Positions 6,187 through 14,552 are shown, numbered from the stretch's first letter. The stretch: 27,102 bases of DNA from an uncultured Atopobiaceae bacterium (GCA_947581665.1 CANPVI010000004.1:1-27102); one strand, 5' to 3'. Notes: generated by a model not told the origin, from the letters alone. A program made the numbers and translations.

Positions 6187-7887
6187 CTAGCTCTTGGCCT
6201 GCGCGAGGCGCGGGAAGAGCGCGGGGCCCTTCACCACGGGAGTGCTCGCCTTGAGGCCACCCCACGCGCACACGCCCGCGAGATCCGTGGTCTCCAGCTC
6301 ATCCTCCGCGGCGAGCCGGCGCAGGACCTCGGCGGAGGTCTGGGGCATGAAGGGCTCGAGCAGATGCGCCGAGATGCGGATGGATTCGAGCACGGAGGCG
6401 ATCACCTGCGCGAGCTCGCCGGCGCGCGCGGGATCCTTCGCGAGCGTCCATGGCTCGCTCGCCTCGATGAAGTGGTTGGCGGCGTGGATGAGCTCCATCA
6501 CCGCACCCGCCGCCTCGTCGTAGGCGAATGAGCCCATGAGGAGGCCGTAGCGCTCCACGAGCCCCATCGGCGAGCCATCCTCGCGCGTGTGGGCGGCGCC
6601 CTCGCCGGTGATGCCGGCGACGATGGCCCTGAGTTCGTTGTCCTTTTCCGCCCAGCCCTCGGGGAGCGGCGGCGTGGCACCATCGAAGTACTTCGCGCTC
6701 ATGGAGATGGCGCGCGAGACGAGGTTGCCCCAGGAATTCGCGAGGTCCGCGTCGTAGACCTGTTCCATGCGACCCCAGCTGATGGAGCCGTCGGTGCCGG
6801 GACGCACGTCCGTCATGAAGTAGTAGCGATACCCGTCCACGCCGAGGAGCTCGCACACGCTCTCGGGCGAGATGGCGTTGCCGAGGCTCTTCGACATCTT
6901 CACGTCGGCGCCCTCGTCCGAGCGCACCATGAGGAACCCGTGGGCGAAGACCTCCTCGGGCACCTCGAGCCCCGCGGCCATGAGCATGGCCGGCCAGATG
7001 ACGCAGTGGAAGCGGATGATGTCCTTGCCCACGATGTGCACCTGCGCGGGCCAGCGGCGGCGGAAGCGCTCCTCGTCCACGCCGTAGCCCACGGCCGTGA
7101 GGTAGTTGATGAGGGCGTCGAACCACACGTACGTCACATGCTTCTCGTCGAAGGGAAGGGGGATGCCCCAGTCGAAGCTCGTGCGCGAGATCGAGAGATC
7201 CTTCAAGCCGCCCTCGACGAAGCTCACCACCTCATTTCGGCGGATCTCCGGCTCCACGAAGTGCGGGTGCTCTCGATAGAGCGCAAGCAGCGGCTCCTGG
7301 AACTCGGAGAGCTTGAAGAACCAGCTCTCCTCCTGCACGCGCTTGAGCGGACGGCCGCAGTCCGGGCAAAGCGGCGTATCCGCATGCTGGTGCTTGACCT
7401 TCTCGACCACTTCCACGTGACTCGCGTCCACCATCTTCTTGTTCATCTCGAGGTTCGCGTGGCGCACCTGCGTGTCGGTGAAGTACGTCTCCTCGGGCTG
7501 GCAGTACCAGCCGTCGTAGGTGCCCTTGTAGATGGAGCCGTTCTCCTTGAGCACGTTCCACAGGTGCTGCACGCTCGCAGTCTGGCGATCCTCGGTGGTG
7601 CGGATGAAGTCGTCGTTGGTGATGTTCAGGTACTTCCAGAGGTCCGTGAAGGCGCCCACGAGCGAATCACACCACTCCTGGGGCGTCATGCCGTGCTCCT
7701 CGGCCGCCTGCGCCACCTTCTCGCCGTGCTCGTCGAGGCCGGTGAGGAACATGACGTCGTAGCCCGTGCGGCGGCGGAAGCGCGCCTGGACGTCGGCCAT
7801 GACGGTGGAGTAGGCCGTGCCGAGGTGCGGCGCGGCGTTCACGTAGTAGATCGGGGTGGTGATGTAGTAGCTGGGGCGATCCTGCAT
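6187..7887 (-). CDS. metG: Methionyl-tRNA synthetase
   Basis: Encodes a 566-aa class I synthetase charging tRNA-Met. The N-terminus ITTPIYYVNAAPHLGTAYS holds the HIGH-type motif HLGT at residues 21-24; KMSKS falls near residues 331-335 in ADVKMSKSLGNAIS. The anticodon-binding helical domain follows, and there is no C-terminal Trbp111-type dimerisation domain, consistent with the length. The zinc-knuckle region is partial: CPDC near residue 173 is present, but the first knuckle reads WYCQPEE instead of C-x2-C. The ATG at 7887 has a GAGGAG ribosome binding site; in-frame sequence upstream runs antisense into the larB promoter region and is not used. The gene heads the metG-rsmA(-tatD) run. Confidence 0.97.
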   Translation of the reverse strand: MQDRPSYYITTPIYYVNAAPHLGTAYSTVMADVQARFRRRTGYDVMFLTGLDEHGEKVAQAAEEHGMTPQEWCDSLVGAFTDLWKYLNITNDDFIRTTEDRQTASVQHLWNVLKENGSIYKGTYDGWYCQPEETYFTDTQVRHANLEMNKKMVDASHVEVVEKVKHQHADTPLCPDCGRPLKRVQEESWFFKLSEFQEPLLALYREHPHFVEPEIRRNEVVSFVEGGLKDLSISRTSFDWGIPLPFDEKHVTYVWFDALINYLTAVGYGVDEERFRRRWPAQVHIVGKDIIRFHCVIWPAMLMAAGLEVPEEVFAHGFLMVRSDEGADVKMSKSLGNAISPESVCELLGVDGYRYYFMTDVRPGTDGSISWGRMEQVYDADLANSWGNLVSRAISMSAKYFDGATPPLPEGWAEKDNELRAIVAGITGEGAAHTREDGSPMGLVERYGLLMGSFAYDEAAGAVMELIHAANHFIEASEPWTLAKDPARAGELAQVIASVLESIRISAHLLEPFMPQTSAEVLRRLAAEDELETTDLAGVCAWGGLKASTPVVKGPALFPRLAQAKS

Positions 7888-7927
7888 CGGCGCTCCTCGC
7901 TCTAGGGGGATCCGCTGTCTCGCAGCC

Positions 7928-7950
7928 ATTCTAGTCGCCGAACCCCGCAA
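7928..7950 (-). promoter_or_regulatory. Candidate metG promoter element
   Basis: On the minus strand TTGCGG (7950-7945) is followed after 11 nt by TAGAAT (7933-7928), 41 nt upstream of the metG ATG. TAGAAT is a good -10-like hexamer, but 11 nt is too short for a normal sigma-70 spacer, so the true -35 may lie further upstream or be weak. The same arrangement occurs before rfbC. Confidence 0.3.
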
Positions 7951-8040
7951 CATTTCGCGAGCGCCGGCTACGATAGTGCAGGCCCACGGCATCGCGATGA
8001 TTCGCAGGCGGTGGGCACTCGGACGGCGCGAGGAGGTGCC

Positions 8041-8769
8041 ATGGAACGCGAGGTCGGGGACGCTCGGCGCGCGGATGCGGGATTCAGGGAGCTTGGCTAT
8101 GCCACGGTGGACACCGATCGCGCCCGCCGCACAGGCGCGGGCGAGGTGATCTACGGCGCCGGAAAGACGGCGGATGAGATCGCCGGCATCGTGCACGCCC
8201 TGCTCGAGAGCGGCCAGGCGCAAGTGCTCGTGACGCGCATCGATCCCGAAAAGGCCGAGCTCACCCGCGCGAAACTCGCCGAGATCTCACGTGGGGCCCC
8301 CTTCGCCTACCACGAGCGCGCCCGCCTCGCCATCGTGGGTGTCGATGCCCGCGAGCCCACGGGAAACGGCACCATCTGCGTCGTCTCCGCCGGCACCTCG
8401 GACGAGGGGGTGGCTGAGGAGGCCGCGCTCACGGCCGAGTTCCTCGGAAACGAGGTCGTGCGCCTCTACGATGTGGGCGTGGCCGGCATCCACCGCCTCC
8501 TCGCGAAGGAGGATGCCCTTCGCAGCTGCCAGGTGGCCATCGTGGTGGCCGGCATGGAGGGCGCCCTCGCGAGCGTGGTCGCCGGCCTCATTCCCCAGCC
8601 GGTGATCGCCGTGCCCACGAGCGTGGGCTACGGCTCGACCTTCGAGGGCATCACGGCGCTCCTCGCGATGATGAGCTCGTGTGCGAGCGGGGTCTCGGTC
8701 GTGGGGATCGACAACGGCTTCGGCGCGGGCTTCCAGGCCTCGGCGATCAACCATCTTCCAGGGAGGTAA
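8041..8769 (+). CDS. larB: LarB, nickel-pincer cofactor biosynthesis
   Basis: Encodes a 242-aa LarB, which carboxylates the pyridinium ring of nicotinic acid adenine dinucleotide and hydrolyses it to pyridinium-3,5-biscarboxylic acid mononucleotide, the first step to the nickel-pincer nucleotide. Family features are EVIYGAGKTADEIAGIV near the N-terminus, CVVSAGTSDEGVAEEAALTA, the PurE-like segment VRLYDVGVAGIHRLL, and the C-terminal block VVAGMEGALASVVAGL with VPTSVGYG and GIDNGFGAG. The ATG at 8041 is chosen over the GTG at 8011 because GAGGAGG lies 4-10 nt upstream. It is divergent from metG and 11 bp ahead of larC, so a larBC operon is clear. LarE (sulfur transfer) and a client enzyme such as lactate racemase LarA are not in the window. 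Confidence 0.94.
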   Translation: MEREVGDARRADAGFRELGYATVDTDRARRTGAGEVIYGAGKTADEIAGIVHALLESGQAQVLVTRIDPEKAELTRAKLAEISRGAPFAYHERARLAIVGVDAREPTGNGTICVVSAGTSDEGVAEEAALTAEFLGNEVVRLYDVGVAGIHRLLAKEDALRSCQVAIVVAGMEGALASVVAGLIPQPVIAVPTSVGYGSTFEGITALLAMMSSCASGVSVVGIDNGFGAGFQASAINHLPGR

Positions 8770-8780
8770 GGAGCGAACCC

Positions 8781-10097
8781 ATGGAGAAGGTGCTTTGGCT
8801 CGATTGCTCGGCGGGCATCGCCGGCGACATGCTCGTGGCCGCTCTCATCGACGCGGGCGGCGACCGCATGGCGATGGAACGCGCGCTCGCGAGCCTGCCC
8901 GAGGGGGACTTCAGCATCTGCGTGAGCCATGTGGACGTGTCGGGGGTGCGCTGCGTGGACTTCGACGTGGTGCTGCCGCCCGAGCTCGAGACCCACGACC
9001 ACGACATGGACTACCTCTATGGCGAGGGCCCGGCGCACGAGCACGAGCACGAGCATGAACATGACCACGGGGACGAGCACGACCACGGCCACGCGCACGG
9101 CCACCATCACCGCACGCTCCCCGAGGTCCTCGAGATCCTCGCCGCAGCCGAGCTCACGGACGGTGCCCGCGCGCTCGCCGAACGCGCCTTCACCATCCTC
9201 GCCGACGCGGAGGCCGCCGCCCACGGCAAGACCCGAGAGACGGTCCTCTTCCACGAGGTGGGCGCCATCGATTCCATCGTCGACGTGGTGGCCGCCTCCG
9301 TGCTCATCGACGACCTCGCACCGAGCGCGGTCTACGTGACGAACCTCACGGAGGGCACCGGCTCCGTGCGCACCGCCCACGGCGTGCTTCCCGTGCCCGT
9401 GCCTGCGGTCGCCGAGATCAGCCGCGCGCACAAGCTGCCTTTGCGCATCTCCGAGCGCGAGGGCGAGCTCATCACCCCCACGGGCGCGGCCCTCGTCGCC
9501 GCACTCTCCCCCACCTTCGCCACGCCCGGCGGCATCGTCATCGCCAAGACCGGCTACGGCGCGGGAAAGCGCAGCTATCCCTGGGCGAACTTCGTCCGCG
9601 CCTCCATCGGCGGCGCCGAGGCGGCGAGCGAGGGGAGGATCTGCAAGCTCGAGTGCGAGATCGACGACGTCACCGGCGAGGCCATGGGCGAGACGATCGA
9701 TCGCCTGCTCGCCGTGGGTGCGCGCGAGGCCCACTGGATCGCGCTCGGCACGAAGAAGGGTCGCCCCGCCTGGCAGCTCCAGGTGATCTGCCTTCCCGAT
9801 GCCGCCGAGGCGCTCGAGCTCGAGATCTTCAGGAACACCACGACGATCGGCATCCGCCGCCAGCTCATGGATCGCACGGTGCTCCCGCGCGAGGCCGTGC
9901 GCCTCACGCTCGCGTTGCCGGACGGCTCCACCGCTGAGATCACGGGCAAGCGCGTGACGCTTCCCGATGGCTCGACGCGCACGATGCCCGAGGCGGACGA
10001 CGTGGCCGCGCTCTCCGCGAAGCGCGAGATCTCCTACCAGCTGGTATGGCAGGCCGCACTCGCCGCCTGCGCGAGCTTGGGGCCCGCCGAGCGCTAG
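8781..10097 (+). CDS. larC: LarC, nickel insertion cyclometallase (single ORF)
   Basis: Encodes a 438-aa LarC, the CTP-dependent cyclometallase that inserts nickel into the pincer nucleotide. The N-terminal LarC1 part begins WLDCSAGIAGDMLVAALID, and the histidine-rich loop at residues 86-110 contains 13 histidines. FHEVGAIDSIVDVVAA and TPTGAALVAAL follow. The LarC2 part carries LECEIDDVTGEAMGETIDRL and the CTP-site region with KKGRPAWQLQVIC. In Lactiplantibacillus plantarum LarC1 and LarC2 are joined by programmed frameshifting; here one uninterrupted frame encodes both. It starts 11 bp after larB with GGTAAGGAG upstream. Its stop overlaps that of the convergent glycosyltransferase by 4 bp. 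Confidence 0.95.
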   Translation: MEKVLWLDCSAGIAGDMLVAALIDAGGDRMAMERALASLPEGDFSICVSHVDVSGVRCVDFDVVLPPELETHDHDMDYLYGEGPAHEHEHEHEHDHGDEHDHGHAHGHHHRTLPEVLEILAAAELTDGARALAERAFTILADAEAAAHGKTRETVLFHEVGAIDSIVDVVAASVLIDDLAPSAVYVTNLTEGTGSVRTAHGVLPVPVPAVAEISRAHKLPLRISEREGELITPTGAALVAALSPTFATPGGIVIAKTGYGAGKRSYPWANFVRASIGGAEAASEGRICKLECEIDDVTGEAMGETIDRLLAVGAREAHWIALGTKKGRPAWQLQVICLPDAAEALELEIFRNTTTIGIRRQLMDRTVLPREAVRLTLALPDGSTAEITGKRVTLPDGSTRTMPEADDVAALSAKREISYQLVWQAALAACASLGPAER

Positions 10098-12592
10098 TAG
10101 TTCTCGCCGAAGGGCAGGCCGTACCAGCCGCCCGTCTCGAAGACCCAGAACACGCGCGCGAGCGCGAAGTAGCGACTGTCGGGGTTGAGCGCGCGGTTGA
10201 AGAAGGGATCGCGCGCGAAGACCTCCGGGTAGCGCTCCCGCATGAGGGCGCGCTCCGCCTTCCAGCGGTCCACTTCGGAGACGTCGGTGGTCTCGCGGTG
10301 GCGCGTGCCGAACTCGCGATGCATGAGGCGGGCGTAGGGCGTGAAGAGCGTGCGATAGCCGGCCTTCGCCGCCCGGAGGCAGAAATCGGCGTCGTTGTAG
10401 CCCACCGAGAGCGCCTCGTCATAGCCGCCGAGCTCGTCGAAGAGCGCGCGGCTCACCATCTGGCAGGCACCCGTCACCATCGTGTAGGCCACGGGCCGCT
10501 GAAGCGTCATGAGGTAGCCCTCGTCGCCGTCCACGTCACCGTGGGCGATGGTGCCCGGCCAGAGGTTCTGCTGCTGGTGGCCGAGGCCGCCATAGGGGTC
10601 GGACATCATGCCCGCGTGCTGGACGAGCCCATCGGGGAAGCTCAGGAGCGCGCCGGTGACGCCGATCTCGGGACGAAGGAGCGGCCCCAAGAGCTCCACC
10701 ATCCAGTCGCCGTCGAGCACGACGGTGTCGTTGTTCAGCAGGCACACGTACTCGCCGCGCGCCTTCTCCACCCCGCGGTTGACGACGGAGGGGTAGTTGA
10801 AGCCCTCGCCATGCCAGCCCACCACCCGCACGCGGGCATCCTCCTGGAGCTTCGCGTAGAGGGCGAGGATGTCGGCGTCCGAGCTCCCGTTCTCCACGAT
10901 CACGATCTCGAAGTTCGGGTAGCGCGTGAGCTCGAGGATCGACCTCACGCAAGGGCCGAGATAGTCCGCATGGTCGCGGTTCGGGATCACCACGGACACG
11001 AGCGGCGCCGAGGCGGGGTAGGCGTAGCGAATCCTCAAGACGCCACCGGGATGGCGCTCGACGTTGGCCTGGGGGTCCACCTCGAGGTTCGTCTCGCGAT
11101 AGACCACGTCGGCGCTCACGCCCCTGCGCGCGAGGTGCGCCGCGAGGGGCGCCACCATACCGCCGGTGGCGAAGGGACGGCTCTCCGCGGCATGGAGGAG
11201 CACCTTCTCGATGTGGTGGAAGCGCTCAGGGCCGCCCTTCTCGAGCGCGGCGAGTGCGAGCTCGTAGGCACACGTGGCCTCGGGGTCCATCACCTCGGGC
11301 GCGACGGCGAGCGGCAGCCCCACGCCGTTTCCGAAGTAAAGCTCGTCGTGGGAAAACCTCGGCTTCAACCGGGCGTCGGCGTAGGTGACGGAGCCGTTCT
11401 CGGCCCAGATCGCCACGTCCTCGTCAGCGTAGACGGCGAGGGCGTTCGTCCCCTCGATGGCCGCGGCGATCTCTCCCAGGGCCTGCGGCTCGAGCACGTC
11501 GCCAAGGCCCACGATGACGCTCCAGCTCGCCTTCGGGCGCGTCTGCCCCTGCGCGGGGCGAGCGCCGAAGGGTTCGCCCGCGCCCACGAAGTGCACGTCG
11601 AAATCCCGGTGGAGCTGTGCCCTGAGCGAGGCGGCAGTGCGTGCCCTGAGCTCGCCCTTCGAGGGTACGGCACGAGGCAAGGCGCGCTTCCACGTTCCCG
11701 CGAGGGGCGCCTCCGGCTCCTCCACGACGATGACGCGGAGATGGACCCCGGACGCCGGCGTCTCGGCGTCGTCCGTCGCGGCCGCGCCCTGCTGCCCCTT
11801 CATCCAGGAATCGTAGCCGGGATCGTGCGCCACGGACGTCATCGCCGTGCGCGCCTCGGCGAGAATGAGCTCGGCGATCCAGCGCGGGAAGCCGCGAAAG
11901 GCGCCGCAGCCGAGCACGCGGCTCCACACCCAGAAGCAGCAGTCGTCGAGGGGCGCGGGCGCCTGCACGGCGTAGGTCACCACGCGACGCCACTCGCCCT
12001 CGTCCTTCTTGAAGGTCGAATCCTCGAGGATGATGACGGGCCACTCGGTGGTGGTGGCGTCGGCGCGGAGCATGCGCACCATGAGGCGCTCCGCGGCGAG
12101 CGCCTCGGCCTTGGCGGGATCGTTCGTGCGCAGGGTCACGCGATAGCGCAGGACGAAGCCCTCGCCCGCGGGCAGTATCGCGCTGTCCCACACCATGCAC
12201 GGAGCCTGGCGAAGCGCCTGCACCGTGAACTCTCGCATGAGGTAGTACGGGTCGCGTTCGAGATCGCTCGAATAGCGCAGCTTCTCGCCGGCGATGCGGC
12301 GAGTGCCGAGGCGGATGAACCGGGAATCACCCGCCTCATCCACCACCTCGACGTCGATGGGCACGCGAAGCGATGGCGTGGCAAGCACGGCGAAGCGGTG
12401 CCCTTCGCCGTGCTTGCGCGCACCGGCGAGGGCGATGAGCTCCTCGGGCAGGCTGCGGTCGCGGATGAGGACCGGCACGGGCCGTCCGCGATGGAACGCC
12501 TGGGCCCTGAGCTCGCCTTTCGCATCCCCCACATCCACGAGGGCCAGGTCGAACTCGTCGCGAAACCCCTCGTAGAGCACGTCCCAGTCCAT
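10094..12592 (-). CDS. Tandem-domain GT2 glycosyltransferase (832 aa)
   Basis: Encodes 832 aa probably acting at the cytoplasmic membrane on a surface-glycan lipid intermediate. Residues 1 to about 260 form a beta-rich N-terminal domain of unknown fold. GYDSW (259-263) is a weak version of the Y-x-x-W linker before the first GT2 domain (about 310-500). In that domain the metal motif reads GLGD (362-365) instead of DHDD, although VYADEDVA is retained, so it is probably inactive. The second GT2 domain (about 528-760) looks intact: LVSVVIPNRD, IVENGSSD, CLLNNDT (NNDT 620-623) and VGYNDADFCLRA. The ATG at 12592 has a GGGGAG ribosome binding site. It lies 38 bp downstream of rfbC in the same operon, suggesting a rhamnosyltransferase (inference only). 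Closest in design to the 17453-19927 protein. Confidence 0.88.
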   Translation of the reverse strand: MDWDVLYEGFRDEFDLALVDVGDAKGELRAQAFHRGRPVPVLIRDRSLPEELIALAGARKHGEGHRFAVLATPSLRVPIDVEVVDEAGDSRFIRLGTRRIAGEKLRYSSDLERDPYYLMREFTVQALRQAPCMVWDSAILPAGEGFVLRYRVTLRTNDPAKAEALAAERLMVRMLRADATTTEWPVIILEDSTFKKDEGEWRRVVTYAVQAPAPLDDCCFWVWSRVLGCGAFRGFPRWIAELILAEARTAMTSVAHDPGYDSWMKGQQGAAATDDAETPASGVHLRVIVVEEPEAPLAGTWKRALPRAVPSKGELRARTAASLRAQLHRDFDVHFVGAGEPFGARPAQGQTRPKASWSVIVGLGDVLEPQALGEIAAAIEGTNALAVYADEDVAIWAENGSVTYADARLKPRFSHDELYFGNGVGLPLAVAPEVMDPEATCAYELALAALEKGGPERFHHIEKVLLHAAESRPFATGGMVAPLAAHLARRGVSADVVYRETNLEVDPQANVERHPGGVLRIRYAYPASAPLVSVVIPNRDHADYLGPCVRSILELTRYPNFEIVIVENGSSDADILALYAKLQEDARVRVVGWHGEGFNYPSVVNRGVEKARGEYVCLLNNDTVVLDGDWMVELLGPLLRPEIGVTGALLSFPDGLVQHAGMMSDPYGGLGHQQQNLWPGTIAHGDVDGDEGYLMTLQRPVAYTMVTGACQMVSRALFDELGGYDEALSVGYNDADFCLRAAKAGYRTLFTPYARLMHREFGTRHRETTDVSEVDRWKAERALMRERYPEVFARDPFFNRALNPDSRYFALARVFWVFETGGWYGLPFGENY

Positions 12593-12630
12593 GGCTCCCC
12601 TTTCGCGGGACGGGTTGGCAGGCGCCGGCG

Positions 12631-13281
12631 CTACGCGATGCCGCGCGCCGACTTCCAGGCCTCGAAGCTCAGGTGATGGCGATCCTTCTCGGAGAGGATG
12701 GGGCCCTCGGGGCCGAGATCGGCGATGCCCGGCCACGCGATGGCGAGGTCGGGATCGTCCCACGCGATGCCGCCCTCGTCGCCCGGGTGGTAGACGTCAT
12801 CGCACTGGTAGACGAAGGTGGCCTCGTCGGAGAGCACGAGGAACCCGTGCGCGAAGCCGCGCGGGACGAAGAACTGGCAACCGTTCTTCGCGGAGAGCAC
12901 CACCCCTTCCCACTTGCCGAAGGTGGGGCTCTCGGAGCGCAGGTCGACAGCCACGTCGAACACCTCGCCCGACACCACGCGCACGAGCTTTGCCTGAGGG
13001 TGCTCGATCTGGAAGTGGAGGCCGCGGAGCACGCCTCGCACCGAGCTCGACTGGTTCAGCTGCACGAACTCGCAATCTATGCCCGCGCGAGCGAAATCCG
13101 GGCGCTTGTAGGTCTCGCGAAAGCTCCCGCGCGCGTCGCCGAACACCCGCGCGTCGATGATGACGACGCCCGGGATCGACGTCTCCTGGAAGGTGAAGTT
13201 TCCCGAGGTGATGGCCCTGCGCACGGGGGCTTGCGTGGTAGCCTCGCGCGCGGTGCCACCCCCCTTGGCCTGCTCGTCCAT
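12631..13281 (-). CDS. rfbC: dTDP-4-dehydrorhamnose 3,5-epimerase
   Basis: Encodes 216 aa of the RmlC/RfbC cupin family, which epimerises C3 and C5 of dTDP-4-keto-6-deoxyglucose on the way to dTDP-L-rhamnose. Diagnostic blocks are VFGDARGSFRETYK, the catalytic-His segment RGVLRGLHFQIEHPQAKLVRV, GEVFDVAVDLRSESPTFGKW, FFVPRGFAHGFLVLSD and YHPGDEGGIAWDDPDLAIAWP. A 25-residue polar extension precedes the cupin; the ATG at 13281 is supported by a GGGAGGAG site. It leads a two-gene operon with the 832-aa glycosyltransferase. The other rhamnose genes (rmlA, rmlB, rmlD) are not in the window. The presence of RfbC is the main evidence that the polymer contains rhamnose or a related 6-deoxyhexose. Confidence 0.95.
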   Translation of the reverse strand: MDEQAKGGGTAREATTQAPVRRAITSGNFTFQETSIPGVVIIDARVFGDARGSFRETYKRPDFARAGIDCEFVQLNQSSSVRGVLRGLHFQIEHPQAKLVRVVSGEVFDVAVDLRSESPTFGKWEGVVLSAKNGCQFFVPRGFAHGFLVLSDEATFVYQCDDVYHPGDEGGIAWDDPDLAIAWPGIADLGPEGPILSEKDRHHLSFEAWKSARGIA

Positions 13282-13316
13282 GCCTCGGCTCCTCCCTCGA
13301 GAATGGCGTCGTTTCC

Positions 13317-13339
13317 ATGGTAGCCGAGCACGCCCGCAA
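13317..13339 (-). promoter_or_regulatory. Candidate rfbC promoter element
   Basis: On the minus strand TTGCGG (13339-13334), an 11-nt gap and TACCAT (13322-13317), 36 nt before the rfbC ATG. The spacing is too short for a classical -35/-10 pair, but the arrangement matches that before metG. TACCAT also serves as the -10 hexamer proposed upstream of the secreted hydrolase at 25938. Confidence 0.3.
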
Positions 13340-13413
13340 GGCGGATGGGGCGCCCACGTGGCACAATCATCGGCGGTTGGACGGCGTCTTGGGGGGAAGG
13401 GTGGTGATGCGCG

Positions 13414-14103
13414 GTGCGGGTGCTTGCGGTGGTCCCCGCCTTCAACGAAGAGGCGGTCATCGCCCACACGCTCGCGGACCTCCGTGCCGCCTGCCCCAGT
13501 GTTGAGATCCTCGTCGTGAACGACGGCTCCGCCGATGCCACCGCCGAGATCGCGCGAGCCGCCGGCTACCACTGCGTGAGCCTGCCCGTGAACTGCGGGC
13601 TCGCATGCGCCTTCTCCACCGGGGTGCGCTACGCGCGCGCCCACGGCTTCGACGCGGTCTGCCAGTTCGACGCGGATGGCCAACACGAGGCCCGCTACCT
13701 GCCGACCATGATCTCAGCCATGGAGGCGGACGACGTCGACGTGGTGATCGCGAGCCGCAAGCTCGGCGAAGGCGCGCAGGGCGTCTCAGGGGCACGTGGG
13801 CTCGGCTCCTCGCTCATCTCCGCGCTCATCCGCCTCACCACGGGCGTGCGCATCAACGACCCCACGAGCGGCTATCGGCTCTTCGGTGCGCGCCTCTTCG
13901 ACGCCTTCGCGGACGGCTTCGACATCGGTCCCGAGCCCGACGCGCTCGCCTGGCTCATTCGCCAGGGCGCCAAGGTGGAGGAGGTCCCCTGCACGATGGC
14001 CGAGCGCCAAGGCGGCCGCTCCTATCTCCGCGGCTTCACTTCCATCGCCTACATGGTGCGGACGTGCTTGAATATCCTCGTCTTCCAGTGGATTCGTCGC
14101 TGA
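13414..14103 (+). CDS. DPM1-type GT2 glycosyltransferase
   Basis: Encodes a 229-aa single-domain GT2 protein resembling polyprenyl-phosphate mannose/glucose synthases (DPM1-like) but without C-terminal membrane segments. Motifs are VLAVVPAFNEEAVI at the N-terminus, VVNDGSADAT, the D-x-D in FDADGQHE (Asp86/Asp88), and NDPTSGYRLF followed by the acceptor-side block EVPCTMAERQGGRSY. It probably moves a sugar from a nucleotide donor to polyprenyl phosphate or a lipid-linked glycan. The GTG at 13414 gives the canonical start immediately before the first beta strand; a GGGGGGAAGG stretch lies upstream at a rather long distance. It is divergent from rfbC and 37 bp ahead of a DUF2304 gene, a pairing seen in many surface-polysaccharide loci. 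Confidence 0.9.
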   Translation: MRVLAVVPAFNEEAVIAHTLADLRAACPSVEILVVNDGSADATAEIARAAGYHCVSLPVNCGLACAFSTGVRYARAHGFDAVCQFDADGQHEARYLPTMISAMEADDVDVVIASRKLGEGAQGVSGARGLGSSLISALIRLTTGVRINDPTSGYRLFGARLFDAFADGFDIGPEPDALAWLIRQGAKVEEVPCTMAERQGGRSYLRGFTSIAYMVRTCLNILVFQWIRR

Positions 14104-14140
14104 GCGCCACCGACGGCGCTGAAGGGATCGGGTGGGGCGT

Positions 14141-14476
14141 ATGTCCGGCACATTGCGCATCTGGCTCATCGTCGGCGCGCTCGTGCTCTTCGCGATCGTC
14201 TGCGTGGCGGTGCGCCGCGAGCGCATCCGCGTGTCGGATTCGGCCTTTTGGGTCGTGTTCTCGCTCGTCATCATCTTCTTCGCGATCTTCCCGCAAGTGG
14301 CCTACTGGCTCTCCGACCTCGTGGGCGTCCACTCGCCCTCGAACCTCGTCTTCGCGGTGATCATCGGGATCCTCATCCTCATCGACATGGCCTCGAGCGC
14401 GAAGATCTCGCGTCTCACCGCCAAGCTCGAGGAACTCTCGAGCCGCCTCGCGCTGGACGAGGATAACGAGGATTGA
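14141..14476 (+). CDS. DUF2304 family membrane protein
   Basis: Encodes 111 aa with the DUF2304 layout: a short first membrane helix (LRIWLIVGALVLFAIVCVAV), a basic connector RRERIRVSDSAFW, a second hydrophobic segment FSLVIIFFAIFPQVAYWLSDLVG, a third LVFAVIIGILILIDMA, and a C-terminal coiled-coil-like helix SAKISRLTAKLEELSSRLAL. The ATG at 14141 is preferred because the family normally begins directly before helix one; a GTG at 14132 is an in-frame alternative. The function is unknown, but members are repeatedly found beside DPM1-like glycosyltransferases, as here, and may anchor or regulate them. The C-terminal tail is acidic. Confidence 0.88.
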   Translation: MSGTLRIWLIVGALVLFAIVCVAVRRERIRVSDSAFWVVFSLVIIFFAIFPQVAYWLSDLVGVHSPSNLVFAVIIGILILIDMASSAKISRLTAKLEELSSRLALDEDNED

Positions 14477-14506
14477 CGCTGCGGCGCTCTCGTTTTGCCG
14501 ATACCG

Positions 14507-14523
14507 TGGCCTTTCGCCATTTT
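14507..14523 (+). terminator. Weak terminator-like hairpin between DUF2304 and queD genes
   Basis: TGGC (14507-14510), a CTTTC loop, GCCA (14516-14519) and then TTTT. The stem is only 4 bp, so this is a marginal call, supported by its place 31 bp beyond the DUF2304 stop between convergent genes. Confidence 0.25.
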
Positions 14524-14552
14524 GCGATCGCTGCTCTTACCGCTGAATATGC

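Noticed and set aside
8781..10097. Programmed frameshift in larC
   Set aside because: Unlike in Lactiplantibacillus, both halves lie in one uninterrupted frame.
10046..12676. 876-codon plus-strand frame opposite the 832-aa glycosyltransferase
   Set aside because: Antisense shadow with low-complexity composition, overlapping the end of larC, and no ribosome binding site.
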